DNA from: Parapedobacter sp964498395
GTDB taxonomy: Bacteria > Bacteroidota > Bacteroidia > Sphingobacteriales > Sphingobacteriaceae
DNA length: 64,000 nucleotides
Assembly (NCBI GenBank): GCA_964498395.1
Contig: CAZCHE010000006.1
Coordinates: forward strand, 1-64,000
Direction of reading: 5' to 3'
Made by a program: the position numbers and the translations under genes. The notes under the pieces are model-generated. The model was not told the origin of the DNA, searched no databases, and was given only the letters and a program-made list of their open reading frames with translations. Below, in pieces: positions 1 to 8,679 of this stretch (the stretch's first letter is position 1; each line of letters begins with the position of its first letter).

Positions 1-47
<47 letters not shown>

Positions 48-204
48 AATGAAGTGTAAGAATCACTGACCCCAAAAACTCAATTAATAAGCAATCGGAA
101 TCAAATTCTATTATTTAATGTCCAACTGCCCGAAATGACTTGGTTTGAAATTTTCAGCTTTCGCTTGGTTTTCCAAACTACTCGCTGCGCTACATGAATA
201 TCTT

Positions 205-217
205 TACTTTAAAGAAC
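205..217 (-). promoter_or_regulatory. boxA-like antitermination element in the rRNA leader
   Basis: The minus strand reads GTTCTTTAAAGTA between the rRNA promoters and the 16S start. This resembles the boxA core (TGCTCTTTA) found in rRNA leaders, where NusB/S10 bind to prevent Rho termination. Position and strand fit; the match is to a short motif, so confidence is moderate. Confidence 0.45.
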
Positions 218-358
218 TTTGCCGCCTCCGCTCCCGCTTCGGCTTCTATATCTTCCCGGCCGATGGCCGTTCAAATTTTGCTTTTTCAAATCCCGTGGCA
301 TCGCGCCCCCCCGGGCCGGAACACCGTCTATTCGACAACCCCGTTCCGTTTGGGTCTG

Positions 359-390
359 CAAAGGTAGAAGTTTTCCTGATAAAAAAGAAA
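359..390 (-). promoter_or_regulatory. rRNA promoter P2 (downstream of the tandem pair)
   Basis: The minus strand has a perfect Bacteroidota -7 element, TACCTTTG (366-359). A weak TTTC in an A/T-rich tract lies about 20 bp upstream in place of the -33 TTTG. It is the promoter closer to the 16S gene. Confidence 0.6.
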
Positions 391-514
391 AATATTTTTC
401 TTTTTTTCTTCCTGTCTTATTGCCGGCATTACCGCCGATCAACCCTTTACAAATTCGTTAAATCAAACAACAACCGCATCCCTTTCTCCGTACCCTATCC
501 CCCGTTGCGGGGTG

Positions 515-545
515 CAAAAGTAGAAAGGTTTTTTCTATTTGCAAA
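515..545 (-). promoter_or_regulatory. rRNA promoter P1 (TTTG-N19-TACTTTTG)
   Basis: On the minus strand TTTG (545-542) is followed after 19 bp by TACTTTTG (522-515). This is an exact match to the Bacteroidota housekeeping promoter (-33 TTTG, -7 TAnnTTTG). It reads toward the 16S gene and forms a tandem pair with the element at 359-390. The open frames that cross 145-588 are incidental: they lie in this leader. Confidence 0.8.
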
Positions 546-841
546 CAATGCATCAAAAAATAATTTGTTCAACATAAATACTGGCTGATTATCAGCATTA
601 TATTTTTTATGCAACCACCCCACTTTTTGATGAACGACCCTCCTTCAGAAAAGCAGGGCATTAAAATTACACATAATTATCAACAGATTCCAAATAAATA
701 CTGACTTTTCTGTCAAAAAACAGCCATCGCAAGAAACAATTCAGATCACAACGCCCTTATTGCGCTTCGTATATTGTAAGGGCAGCAACCCATCTCCAGC
801 ATCGCACCATGCGAACTCACGGATTTTCAAATAGAAAACCT

Positions 842-849
842 TACCTTTG
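842..849 (+). promoter_or_regulatory. -7 element of the Rrf2 gene promoter
   Basis: TACCTTTG is a perfect TAnnTTTG -7 box that would start transcription near 855, about 25 nt before the Rrf2 start codon at 880. No clear -33 TTTG sits at the usual spacing, as is common for regulated promoters. The rest of 550-840 shows nothing else I can name. Confidence 0.5.
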
Positions 850-879
850 TCGACAACAGTAAACAACTAATATCCAAGG

Positions 880-1317
880 ATGTTATCCAAGAAAACCAAA
901 TACGCTATTAAAGCGCTGATCGTATTGGGCAAGAATTATGGCAATGAGCCGATGCAGATCTTGCGCATTGCCGAGGAGGAACGTATCCCAAAGAAGTTCC
1001 TCGAACAGATTTTGCTTGAGATGCGCAATGCCGGCATATTGTATAGCAAAAAGGGTGCTGGTGGGGGCTATAGCCTGAATAAAGCCCCGGAAGATATCCG
1101 CCTATCGCAGGTAATGCGGTTAATCGATGGCCCAATCGCTTTATTGCCTTGTGTAAGCCTCAACTTCTATCGGAGTTGCGATGAATGCAAATCAGAGGAA
1201 GTATGCGGTATCCGTGATACATTTGTAGATGTGCGCAACGCGATGCTGCAAATCCTCAACGACACAAGCATTGCTGATATCATCAATAAAGAGAAACGCC
1301 TCACATTGGATGTTTAA
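880..1317 (+). CDS. Rrf2 family transcriptional regulator, probably Fe-S binding
   Basis: A 145-residue protein with the Rrf2 winged-helix fold. The N-terminal start (SKKTKYAIKALIVL), the recognition region (AEEERIPKKFLEQILLEM) and the wing (GAGGGYSL, about residues 62-68) are clear. Four cysteines follow in the C-terminal half: one in LLPCVS, two in RSCDEC, and one in EEVCG. IscR- and NsrR-type Rrf2 proteins bind a [2Fe-2S] or [4Fe-4S] cluster with cysteines in this region, so this is probably a cluster-sensing regulator. Which stress it senses is not shown. It stands alone between the rRNA leader and a convergent dehydrogenase gene, so its targets are probably elsewhere. Confidence 0.9.
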   Translation: MLSKKTKYAIKALIVLGKNYGNEPMQILRIAEEERIPKKFLEQILLEMRNAGILYSKKGAGGGYSLNKAPEDIRLSQVMRLIDGPIALLPCVSLNFYRSCDECKSEEVCGIRDTFVDVRNAMLQILNDTSIADIINKEKRLTLDV

Positions 1318-1341
1318 GCTCGGCGGCTGGCCTACTTTTTC

Positions 1342-2412
1342 CTAAAGCGATATCCCAAACCTTGCAGCCAATTCCTGTAAGTCTTTCCACACGTTAGCTA
1401 CTAAAGGGATACCCTGCTGTCTGCGTTCCTGCGTCGATTGGTATTCGGGTTCTCCGGGGATGACGACCGCCTGGCCTTCATCTATTCGCTCCGCTTCTTT
1501 GAAACGGGAAATCCATTGGTCGATATTGGCTTTGAAGTCTGCCGCTGGCCGGAAGCCGTCGACCCGCAGGGCTCCCACGAAATGGCCGATGCCTTGGCCG
1601 GGCTGATCCGCAACAGGCTGTAGGTAGGCGACGAAAGGAGGTACCCATGGGCCATAATTGGCACCAGATAACACACCGGAAAGGATATCAACCGTAGCCG
1701 ATAACCCAAACCCTTTATGGCTACCGTGCGCTCGGTCACTTCCCAAGGGAAGCAGTGCCCCTCCCTTTTTCACAGCAGCGGCGTCTGTCGTGGGTCTCCC
1801 CTCCTCATCAAGCACCCACCCCTCGGGGATTTGTTTGCCTGTCCGTTCGGCAATTTCCAATTTACCATTGGCGGCCGCCGAGGTAGCCATATCCACCACC
1901 ACGGGGGGGTACTTACCGGCAGGAAATGTATAGCATATCGGATTGGTTCCCAATAAGCGTTCGGACGAAAAGGTCGGGGCCACCAATGGGCTTGCATTGG
2001 TCACCGCATAGCCAATCATATCGTATTCCACGGCTTTAAGGGCATGGTAAGCCGCTATACCGAAGTGATTAGAGTTTCTAACCGCTACCCATCCGGAGCC
2101 ATATTGCTCCGCTTTAGCCATGGCGATATCCATTGCACGCGGTGCGACGACAAGCCCCAATCCACCATCGCCATCCACGGTGGCCGTGGTAGCAGTTTCG
2201 TGCACGACACGGACATCGGGTATCGGATTAAGCCTTCCATTTTCCCAAAGACGCACATATCCGCTCAGCCGTGCCACCCCATGGGAATCCACGCCTCGTA
2301 AATCGGCAGACAAGAGCACGTCCGCAGCCAATGCGGCATCTTCATCAGGACACCCGATTGCTTGGAAAACCTCATAAGCGAAGCGGCGCAATTGCTGTTC
2401 CGGGATCATCAT
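1342..2412 (-). CDS. Ldh_2 family (malate/L-lactate/ureidoglycolate-type) NAD(P)-dependent dehydrogenase
   Basis: The protein belongs to the Ldh_2 (MdhA/AllD/YlbC) family, which oxidises 2-hydroxyacids with NAD(P) and is unrelated to classical malate dehydrogenase. Family marks are DSHGVARL with the catalytic His near residue 44, NSNHFG, and LLGTNPI followed by a VVDMATS segment. From the ATG at 2412 it is 356 residues, the usual family length. The frame stays open 19 codons further upstream, but that stretch encodes the octamer repeat at 2424-2463, so the downstream start is preferred. The substrate cannot be told from sequence. It runs convergent to the Rrf2 gene and lies downstream of the MoxR-like ATPase gene on the same strand. 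Confidence 0.85.
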   Translation of the reverse strand: MMIPEQQLRRFAYEVFQAIGCPDEDAALAADVLLSADLRGVDSHGVARLSGYVRLWENGRLNPIPDVRVVHETATTATVDGDGGLGLVVAPRAMDIAMAKAEQYGSGWVAVRNSNHFGIAAYHALKAVEYDMIGYAVTNASPLVAPTFSSERLLGTNPICYTFPAGKYPPVVVDMATSAAANGKLEIAERTGKQIPEGWVLDEEGRPTTDAAAVKKGGALLPLGSDRAHGSHKGFGLSATVDILSGVLSGANYGPWVPPFVAYLQPVADQPGQGIGHFVGALRVDGFRPAADFKANIDQWISRFKEAERIDEGQAVVIPGEPEYQSTQERRQQGIPLVANVWKDLQELAARFGISL

Positions 2413-2423
2413 TTTTCTTTTAT

Positions 2424-2463
2424 TTGTTACTTTGCTAATTCGCGGATTTGCGAATCTGCGAAT
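2424..2463 (-). repeat. 8-bp-period repeat array upstream of the dehydrogenase start
   Basis: Five octamers in register on the plus strand: TTGTTACT, TTGCTAAT, TCGCGGAT, TTGCGAAT, CTGCGAAT. They lie 12 nt upstream of the ATG at 2412 of a minus-strand gene. The same family occurs at five other places in the window. Confidence 0.75.
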
Positions 2464-2472
2464 TGACATTTA

Positions 2473-3951
2473 TCACTGATCAAACTCTTCCTCATCAAAT
2501 CCACCATCAAACAAACTCCCCAGCATATCGGCAAACCCGATCCCGCCATTCAAATAGCTTTTATTAAGCTGCGAATGTTCCGCCAGCCCATGCAACACGA
2601 ATTCCATGAGCAGCAGTTGCTGGCTTTCGGCAAGTTTAGGGTGCAGTTTTTTCACCAGGGCCTGTAACCCGGGTACCTGCATCAATACTTTTTTATATTG
2701 GGAGTCAGATAGGTCGTCCGTTAATTCCACACGGTTTCCTGCGGTAAACCACTCGGTGATGGAAGTATAAGGGCTACCGGTCGGTGATTTTTTAGTCGTT
2801 TCGGGGTGCGGGAAGTATTGGGTAAACAAGGTTTTGACGGCCGAGCCGATCAGTCGGTGCGCCACATGGATCGGCCCTTCCAATTCACCTTCATATACCA
2901 GCTCGATCTTACCGGTAACGGCGGGGATAATCCCCGCTAGGTCAGACAGGCGGGCCACGGTCTTCCGCTGCCCACCGACCAACATCCGGCGTTCGGCGGC
3001 ACTCACCAAATTTTCAAATGCCGAAATAGTGAGGCGTGCAGAAACTCCTGATTTTTGGTCAATATATTCGCTCTTTCTGGCTTCAAAAGCCACCTGTTCG
3101 ACCAGGTCCTTCAACAGCCCATCTACCTCGACCCCCGTCTGCTGCTCCGCTGCGATGCGGGCTTCTTGGAAGGTGATCTTGCGCGATATGTCGATGCTTT
3201 TGGGGTAATGCGTGAGTATCTGGCTCTCTATGCGGTCCTTAAGCGGGGTAACGATCGCCCCCCGGTTCGTATAATCCTCGGGATTGGCCGTAAACACGAA
3301 TTGGATATCCAATGGCAGGCGGAGTTTGAAGCCGCGTATCTGAATATCCTTCTCCTGAAGCATATTGAAAAGCGCCACTTGAATCCTGGCCTGCAAATCG
3401 GGCAGCTCATTGATGACAAAGATGCCACGATGTGCCCTGGGGATTAACCCGAAATGGATAACCCGCTCGTCGTTATAGGTGAGCTTCAGCGTAGCGGCCT
3501 TGATGGGGTCTACATCGCCGATCAGGTCGGCTACGGTTACATCCGGCGTGGCTAGTTTTTCAGTATACCGTTCGGAACGGTGTAACCAAGCGATGGGCGT
3601 ATCATCCCCTTTGGTTTGGATTTCGTTTCGGGCATACCACGATATGGGATTCAATGGGTCATCAAAAAGCTCGCTACCGGCCACATACGGCACATATTCA
3701 TCCAACAAGTGCACCATCAAACGGGCGATCCGTGTTTTTGCCTGTCCGCGCAGTCCGAGTAGGAGGATATTATGTCTGGATAGGATAGCGGTCTGTAGCT
3801 CGGGGATCACGGTTTCTTCGTAGCCCACGATGCCTTGAAACCCTGCTTTGTTTTCCTGTAGCTGCTTGATAAGATTGGCCCTTAATTCGTCTTTTATGGT
3901 ACGGTATTGATATCCTGATTCTTTGAGTTGCCCTAGGGTTTGTATTGTCAT
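2473..3951 (-). CDS. MoxR/ChlI-like AAA+ ATPase, partner of the vWA protein
   Basis: A 492-residue AAA+ protein of the MoxR / magnesium-chelatase I-subunit type. Walker A is GLRGQAKT (residues 66-73), Walker B lies in GIFVINELPDLQ, and a sensor-1 type segment reads FVFTANPEDY. The C-terminal half holds the helical lid and a long family-specific extension. Such ATPases act with von Willebrand A proteins to remodel or load metals into partner complexes. The vWA partner is the next gene upstream (4564-5661), same strand, separated only by the GIY-YIG insertion. No tetrapyrrole genes are nearby, so a true chelatase role is unlikely. The client is unknown. Confidence 0.85.
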   Translation of the reverse strand: MTIQTLGQLKESGYQYRTIKDELRANLIKQLQENKAGFQGIVGYEETVIPELQTAILSRHNILLLGLRGQAKTRIARLMVHLLDEYVPYVAGSELFDDPLNPISWYARNEIQTKGDDTPIAWLHRSERYTEKLATPDVTVADLIGDVDPIKAATLKLTYNDERVIHFGLIPRAHRGIFVINELPDLQARIQVALFNMLQEKDIQIRGFKLRLPLDIQFVFTANPEDYTNRGAIVTPLKDRIESQILTHYPKSIDISRKITFQEARIAAEQQTGVEVDGLLKDLVEQVAFEARKSEYIDQKSGVSARLTISAFENLVSAAERRMLVGGQRKTVARLSDLAGIIPAVTGKIELVYEGELEGPIHVAHRLIGSAVKTLFTQYFPHPETTKKSPTGSPYTSITEWFTAGNRVELTDDLSDSQYKKVLMQVPGLQALVKKLHPKLAESQQLLLMEFVLHGLAEHSQLNKSYLNGGIGFADMLGSLFDGGFDEEEFDQ

Positions 3952-3980
3952 AAGTTTTTTCTAATTCGTTGTAAATTAAC

Positions 3981-4021
3981 CGTCATTGCTAGTTTGTAGG
4001 GTCGTGCGAGCCGAATCAACC
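3981..4021 (+). repeat. REP-like repeat, copy A
   Basis: Begins CGTCATTGC and shares the centre GGGTCGTGCGAGCCGAA with the copy at 4131-4176. Its right end is degenerate (ATCAACC rather than GCAATCTAA). It is the outermost of four related half-elements around the GIY-YIG gene. Confidence 0.6.
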
Positions 4022-4048
4022 TTTCTTCAACCTTTTCCCGTCATGTTT

Positions 4049-4118
4049 AAGATTGCCTGCCTGCGGTAGGCAGGCTTCACGCCATCGCTGGTGCCATTCG
4101 CTTCCGTTCGCAATGACG
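4049..4118 (-). repeat. REP-like repeat, inverted copy B, containing a 21-bp palindrome
   Basis: Reads inward as AAGATTGC, ending in CGCTTCCGTTCGCAATGACG. This is the inverse of the 3981 and 4131 copies and nearly identical to the right end of the copy at 4510-4562. A 21-bp palindrome (4055-4075, GCCTGCC...GGCAGGC) is set into it; a near-identical palindrome lies at 61431-61451. Confidence 0.65.
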
Positions 4119-4130
4119 TGCATTCATCGA

Positions 4131-4176
4131 CGTCATTGCGAGGCTGTGTGGGGTCGTGCGAGCCGAAGCAATCTAA
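4131..4176 (+). repeat. Left inverted repeat bracketing the GIY-YIG gene
   Basis: Starts CGTCATTGCGAGGC and ends GAAGCAATCTAA. The inverted partner lies at 4510-4562 on the other side of the GIY-YIG gene. The outer 11 bp and inner 12 bp match as inverted repeats while the centres differ. Confidence 0.7.
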
Positions 4177-4190
4177 CTAATTTCACTTTA

Positions 4191-4484
4191 TTACTCCAAA
4201 TCCTCATACAAATCATTCCACAACGGGTTAATACTTTCAATTAACATGATTTTCTTTTTTCTGCTTCCACCTTTTATTCTTTTTTCCTCGTTTATAGCTT
4301 CTTCGATAGCTGGGAAAAAATTGAAGTATACTAGCTTGCAGCAATTGTACTTTGCAGTAAAGCTATTAGGGTATATTTTGTTTTTATGCTCCCAAATCCG
4401 ATTGCGCAAATTTGACGTCACACCCACATATAGTGTTGTATGTGTAAAGTTCGTTACGATATATACGCATCCTCCCTTTTCCAT
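4191..4484 (-). CDS. Small GIY-YIG nuclease-superfamily protein inside inverted repeats
   Basis: A 97-residue protein of the UPF0213/YhbQ-like single-domain GIY-YIG type. The tyrosine motifs are visible as VYIVTN and LYVGVTSNL, with the conserved arginine in NLRNRIWEHK and the glutamate in EEAINEEKRIKG. Solitary proteins of this type are presumed DNA endonucleases. The gene separates two genes that otherwise form an ATPase-vWA pair. It is bracketed by inverted REP-like repeats at 4131-4176 and 4510-4562, the first beginning 15 bp after its stop codon. The arrangement looks like an inserted unit. Whether the protein moves the repeats is inference. Confidence 0.85.
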   Translation of the reverse strand: MEKGGCVYIVTNFTHTTLYVGVTSNLRNRIWEHKNKIYPNSFTAKYNCCKLVYFNFFPAIEEAINEEKRIKGGSRKKKIMLIESINPLWNDLYEDLE

Positions 4485-4509
4485 TTTTAAGTTTTCCGCT
4501 ACCGGCTTA

Positions 4510-4562
4510 TTTAGATTGCTTCACTCCATCGCCGGCACCATTCGCTTCCGTTCGCAATGACG
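4510..4562 (-). repeat. Right inverted repeat bracketing the GIY-YIG gene
   Basis: Reads TTAGATTGCTTC at its left end and CGCAATGACG at its right end, the inverse of the left repeat at 4131-4176. Its right part matches the copy at 4049-4118 almost base for base. It ends at the stop codon of the vWA gene (4564). Confidence 0.7.
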
Positions 4563-4563
4563 A

Positions 4564-5661
4564 TTACCTAACCGTCCTCCTACGGTTACGAATATAATCC
4601 TCAAAAATGTATTCACCAAGCCCCTGCAAGGAACTGTAAAACGCCTTGCCACCGTTGGTTTCGGTAAATTGGCGCACGAACTGCTGTAAATACGGGTCGC
4701 GGGCGATCATGAAGGTCGTGATGGGGATGTTGAGCCGTTTGCATTGGGCGGCCATATTCAATGTTTTACTCACCACCTTACGGTCAAGCCCCACACTATT
4801 CTTGTAGTAGCGCCCACGCTCTTTTAGACAAGTGGGTTTCCCGTCTGTGATCATGAAAATCTGCTTATTATGCGTTTTGCGCCGGCGCAGCAGATCTGTG
4901 GCAAGCTCCAACCCCGCAAGGGTATTGGTATGATAGGGGCCTACCTGCAGATAGGGCAATTCCTGAAGGGTAATCGGCCAGGCATCATTGCCAAACACCA
5001 CGATGTCCAGGGTGTCTTTTGGGTAACGGGTTCGGATCAGCTCGGCCAGTGCCATGGCGACCTTTTTCGCTGGGGTGATCCGATCTTCTCCATACAGGAT
5101 CATGCTATGGGAAATATCGATCATTAGCACCGTAGACGTAAGGGTCTTGTAATCCCGCTCTTCCACTTCGAGGTCACGCTCGGTAAGCATGAAATTGCCG
5201 ACACCGTGGTTTACTTGTGCATTGTGGATGGATGCGGTCATGTCTATTTGGTCGAGGCTATCGCCATATTGGTATTCCCGTCGGTCGGCATTTTTTTCTT
5301 CGCCCAAGCCCGACAGGTTACTGTTATGGTTGCCCCGTCCACTTTTACGCAACTTCCCGAAAATCTCTTCCAATGCAGACTGGCGAATGGCCTGTTCGCT
5401 TTTAGCGGTGATGCGAAATTCACCACTGCCGGGCTCGTCGCTTAGATAGCCTTTGTCTTTTAGGTCTTGGATGAAATCACCAATTCCGTAGTCATCGTTG
5501 GTCAATTGATATTGCTTGTCCAATTCGTTAAGCCATGCCAACGCCTCCATCGCATCGCCTGCCGTGTACTGCAGCAGCTGCATGAACAGCTTCAGCAATT
5601 CATCGAACCCTCCCTTTGACAGGGGCTGTGGGATATATTTGGAAAAATGGAAACCGCGCAT
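4564..5661 (-). CDS. von Willebrand factor A domain protein, partner of the MoxR-like ATPase
   Basis: A 365-residue soluble protein. Residues 1-170 are helical and polar. A vWA domain follows, with the metal-dependent adhesion motif DISHS (182-186) and a conserved Asp further on in MITDGKPTC. It resembles the vWA partners of MoxR-type ATPases (the BchD/CoxE style of pairing). The ATPase gene lies downstream on the same strand, 612 bp away because of the GIY-YIG unit. Together they probably form a chaperone-like complex of unknown target. No signal peptide is seen, so it is probably cytoplasmic. Confidence 0.8.
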   Translation of the reverse strand: MRGFHFSKYIPQPLSKGGFDELLKLFMQLLQYTAGDAMEALAWLNELDKQYQLTNDDYGIGDFIQDLKDKGYLSDEPGSGEFRITAKSEQAIRQSALEEIFGKLRKSGRGNHNSNLSGLGEEKNADRREYQYGDSLDQIDMTASIHNAQVNHGVGNFMLTERDLEVEERDYKTLTSTVLMIDISHSMILYGEDRITPAKKVAMALAELIRTRYPKDTLDIVVFGNDAWPITLQELPYLQVGPYHTNTLAGLELATDLLRRRKTHNKQIFMITDGKPTCLKERGRYYKNSVGLDRKVVSKTLNMAAQCKRLNIPITTFMIARDPYLQQFVRQFTETNGGKAFYSSLQGLGEYIFEDYIRNRRRTVR

Positions 5662-5726
5662 TTTTTAATTTTTTGCTGATTCGTTTTTATATGCCCATGC
5701 ATTTATTCGCCGACACATAGTTAAAT

Positions 5727-5766
5727 GCAAATTAGCGAATAAGCAAATTTACGAATTAACAAATCA
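5727..5766 (+). repeat. 8-bp-period repeat array upstream of the AsmA-like gene
   Basis: Five octamers in register: GCAAATTA, GCGAATAA, GCAAATTT, ACGAATTA, ACAAATCA. They are the reverse complement of the units found upstream of minus-strand genes, so relative to the following plus-strand gene the orientation is the same. The array sits about 90 bp upstream of the ATG at 5859. Confidence 0.7.
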
Positions 5767-5858
5767 GTATATTTACAAAAACATTATAATCCAATATTTT
5801 GTTTCTCCGTCAATATAAGTGGACAACGGAAAAAATTATAGACTAAAATTTACACTAC

Positions 5859-7643
5859 ATGAAGCCAGTCTGGAAATGGGTCATCGGCGTTATCGTATGT
5901 TTGATGCTTGTTTTGTTTGTTGGGGGGTGGTATCTAAGCAGGCATTGGAAACCTATATTGGACGCCAAACTGAAGGAAGCCATCATCGATGCCTCGGATA
6001 GCCTTTATCGGATTAGCTATGACGAATTGGATTTTAACCTGGTCACCGGCAATGCATCTATCGCAAACCTGAGCCTGACGCCTGACACGAACGTGTATGC
6101 CCGTTTAAAACTTCAGGAAAAGGCTCCGGATAACATTTATCATATCCACGTGGCTAACCTGCGGATCAAGCAGTTTCATCCACGGCGCATCCTAATGGGC
6201 AAAAAACTGCATGTCAATGATATCATTATCGATACGCCGGCGATCCACATCGTCAATGAATACCATGCCTATAACGACACGGCAACCACGCAAGCAGATT
6301 CGCGCACACTCTACCAACGCATATCGAATCTGCTGGCCGAAATACGCGTAGAAAATGTGCACCTAAATGACATCCACTTTGCCTTTACCAAGAAAACGGA
6401 TTCAACCGCGAACGAAACGAAACTCGATAATCTTCATATCAACATTCGTGATATCCTCATCGATTCGCTTTCGCAATATGACACGACACGGGTTTTCCAT
6501 ACCCGAGCGATCGATATCGATGTGCCTGCATTTCGTTACGAAACACCCGACAGCTTCTATTATGTAAGCTTTGACCGCTTGCAAGTAGCATCAGCGGATA
6601 GGCAAATCATCCTTACGGGACTAAAATACGCCCCAACCATGAACAGGGCCGAATTCTATCGGCGTAAACGGCAGGCAAAAGACATGGTGATCCTGTCGTT
6701 CCCCCATATCCGTATTGAGGACCTCGATCTGCCGCGGTTACTTAGGAATCAAAAGATCTATGCGGGAAGCCTGCATATCGATAGTGGTGTGGTAGCGATA
6801 TCCAATGACCTGCGGTATCCAAAGCATCCCACGAACAAAATCGGGAAGTCGCCACACCAGATGCTATTAAAATTACAGCAACCCTTGAAGGTAGACTCCG
6901 TACTGATCAATGATGTGGCCGTCAGCTATGCAGAGGTGAGCAGAAAATATGAGAAAGAGGGTAAAATAACGTTTGACCGCATAAGCGGTATCATCCGAAA
7001 TGTCACTAACGATACGTTGGCACTCATTCAGGACAAGACAATGGAGGCAGATGTAACCGCTTACCTGATGAATACCGGAAAGCTTGATGTGGTATTTACC
7101 TTTGATATGCTAGACAACCGTGGTGCCTATACTTACAAAGGGCGCCTCGGCCCGATGAACGGAAAGCCGCTTAACCGCATCATTACCCCATTGCTGAATG
7201 CAGAGATCGCCAGCGCCAACATCAAGGGGGTCAGCTTTGATATGCAAGCGGATGATTACCGTGCCTGGGGTACGCTGCAGCTTGATTATGACAACATGAA
7301 GTTAAACTTACTCACCACGGATGAAGAAGGGCAAAAATCGTCAATGAAAGTGGCCTCGTTCCTGGCCAATAGTTTCATTATCAATGACAGCAACCCCGAT
7401 GCCAATGGCAAATACCATAGCGGAAGAATCAATTACACGCGACCGCACGATTATTCTTTTTTCAAATCCATGTGGAAAAGCCTGCTCGAAGGGATCAAGC
7501 AATGCGCCGGCATCAGCAAAGAGCGCGAACAGCGCTTGATGAATGCCGCCGAAGAGGCGAAGAAGGCCTCGGAAAAAACGGGCGGATTCTTTAAGCGCGT
7601 TTTTGGCAGCAAGGCAAACGATAAGGAGCAGGAGGAAAAATAA
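5859..7643 (+). CDS. AsmA-like / DUF748-type membrane-anchored protein
   Basis: A 594-residue protein with one N-terminal transmembrane helix (about residues 5-28) and a long periplasmic part rich in alternating beta strands. Repeated patterns such as VHLNDIHFAF and VENVHLNDI are typical of AsmA/DUF748 proteins. Relatives (AsmA, TamB, YhdP) sit in the inner membrane and span the periplasm, serving lipid or outer-membrane protein transport. The C-terminus is charged and helical (a long E/K-rich tail). The start at 5859 gives the membrane anchor directly. It stands alone, divergent from the vWA gene. The family assignment is by pattern only; the exact function is unknown. Confidence 0.65.
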   Translation: MKPVWKWVIGVIVCLMLVLFVGGWYLSRHWKPILDAKLKEAIIDASDSLYRISYDELDFNLVTGNASIANLSLTPDTNVYARLKLQEKAPDNIYHIHVANLRIKQFHPRRILMGKKLHVNDIIIDTPAIHIVNEYHAYNDTATTQADSRTLYQRISNLLAEIRVENVHLNDIHFAFTKKTDSTANETKLDNLHINIRDILIDSLSQYDTTRVFHTRAIDIDVPAFRYETPDSFYYVSFDRLQVASADRQIILTGLKYAPTMNRAEFYRRKRQAKDMVILSFPHIRIEDLDLPRLLRNQKIYAGSLHIDSGVVAISNDLRYPKHPTNKIGKSPHQMLLKLQQPLKVDSVLINDVAVSYAEVSRKYEKEGKITFDRISGIIRNVTNDTLALIQDKTMEADVTAYLMNTGKLDVVFTFDMLDNRGAYTYKGRLGPMNGKPLNRIITPLLNAEIASANIKGVSFDMQADDYRAWGTLQLDYDNMKLNLLTTDEEGQKSSMKVASFLANSFIINDSNPDANGKYHSGRINYTRPHDYSFFKSMWKSLLEGIKQCAGISKEREQRLMNAAEEAKKASEKTGGFFKRVFGSKANDKEQEEK

Positions 7644-7672
7644 AAAGACCTGATCCAACCATCCTTTGGCGC

Positions 7673-8656
7673 TTACGCTGTTGGCAGCGTGATTTGCTGT
7701 GCGGTAAGGAAACTTCCTGTTTCATCCAGCAAAAACGATAGGGGCTGCTCGGGGTCTTTGATGATTTCAAATAAGGTAAACCCCCACGGTTTCCAGAAAT
7801 TTTCAAGCACCTGCCCATAGGTCTTTACCTGCCAGGGATCGAAAATGGGTTTCATACTCATGGCCGTTAACGGCATCGGTTCGATGTAAGTCATCGCATC
7901 CGTTGGCAACACGGTATATTCCGGCAGTCGATTAAATAGGTAAGCCGAATAAAAAAAGCGGGCACACAGTTCTTCAAATTGGATGGGGTGCAGCAATTGC
8001 CCGTCGACCAGCTTCAGCTGTTCCTCGTGGTAAATGCTATTGGTGCCATTGTCCTGGAGGCAAACGACGATCCCCAAGTCGTTCATCCGCAGGGAATAAA
8101 CCAAAGTATTGATCTCATCCCGGTAGCTGAATGTATTTTCCGGATTGTCGACCTCAGCAACGACCACGGTAAACGGCAATGCCCCGTCAAACTGCATCGG
8201 CCTGATGAGTGATTGCAGCATGAGGTGGAGGTTGGTAAACTTATGGGCAAGCACCTGTGAAAAATTCATCGCCTCTCCGCTGAGGAGTTGCTGGCGCATA
8301 CCTACCTGTATTTCATTGAATACTACTCCGTACACCATTCTGGCCACCCATTGGAACAACACCAAAGGCTCTAGGGCTTTCGTCGCGGCGTATCCACTAT
8401 CAAATGCCCCAGCCACTTGTCGGTCTAACTGAGCAATTCGTTCAGCTACATCAGTGGCACATGGCAGTTTTAACTGTTTATAGGTGCAGATACTTTCATC
8501 AAGCAATTTGAATGGCTTGTCCTCCAAATCAAACCTACGCATCAGCCAATGCGGAAACACCTGTATCGCTTCGTCGATGGATTGCAGGGGCTGGCCGCTC
8601 AGGAAACAGGTCTTATTGTCAAACCGAAAGTCTTTAAACGGGTTGTAAATATCCAT
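7673..8656 (-). CDS. Conserved-looking protein of unknown function (327 residues)
   Basis: A soluble 327-residue protein with no signal peptide or membrane helix. It opens with a short motif CFLSGQPLQ and continues with a mixed helical region; residues 250-327 are rich in aromatics (FWKPWGF). The CFLSG start recalls the first half of a zinc-ribbon or HNH entry, but no second cysteine pair follows, so I do not assign it. It is the same strand as dgt and begins 23 bp after the dgt stop codon, so the two are probably cotranscribed. I do not recognise the family. Confidence 0.6.
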   Translation of the reverse strand: MDIYNPFKDFRFDNKTCFLSGQPLQSIDEAIQVFPHWLMRRFDLEDKPFKLLDESICTYKQLKLPCATDVAERIAQLDRQVAGAFDSGYAATKALEPLVLFQWVARMVYGVVFNEIQVGMRQQLLSGEAMNFSQVLAHKFTNLHLMLQSLIRPMQFDGALPFTVVVAEVDNPENTFSYRDEINTLVYSLRMNDLGIVVCLQDNGTNSIYHEEQLKLVDGQLLHPIQFEELCARFFYSAYLFNRLPEYTVLPTDAMTYIEPMPLTAMSMKPIFDPWQVKTYGQVLENFWKPWGFTLFEIIKDPEQPLSFLLDETGSFLTAQQITLPTA

Positions 8657-8679
8657 TTTTTGTTCGTTCGTTACTTATT

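Noticed and set aside
145..588. Open frames of 77-147 codons on both strands upstream of the 16S gene
   Set aside because: They run through the rRNA leader and both promoters, and their proteins are low-complexity and Phe/Arg/Pro-rich with no family resemblance.
2413..2469. A 19-codon N-terminal extension of the Ldh_2 dehydrogenase
   Set aside because: It encodes the octamer repeat in frame; the family start fits the ATG at 2412.
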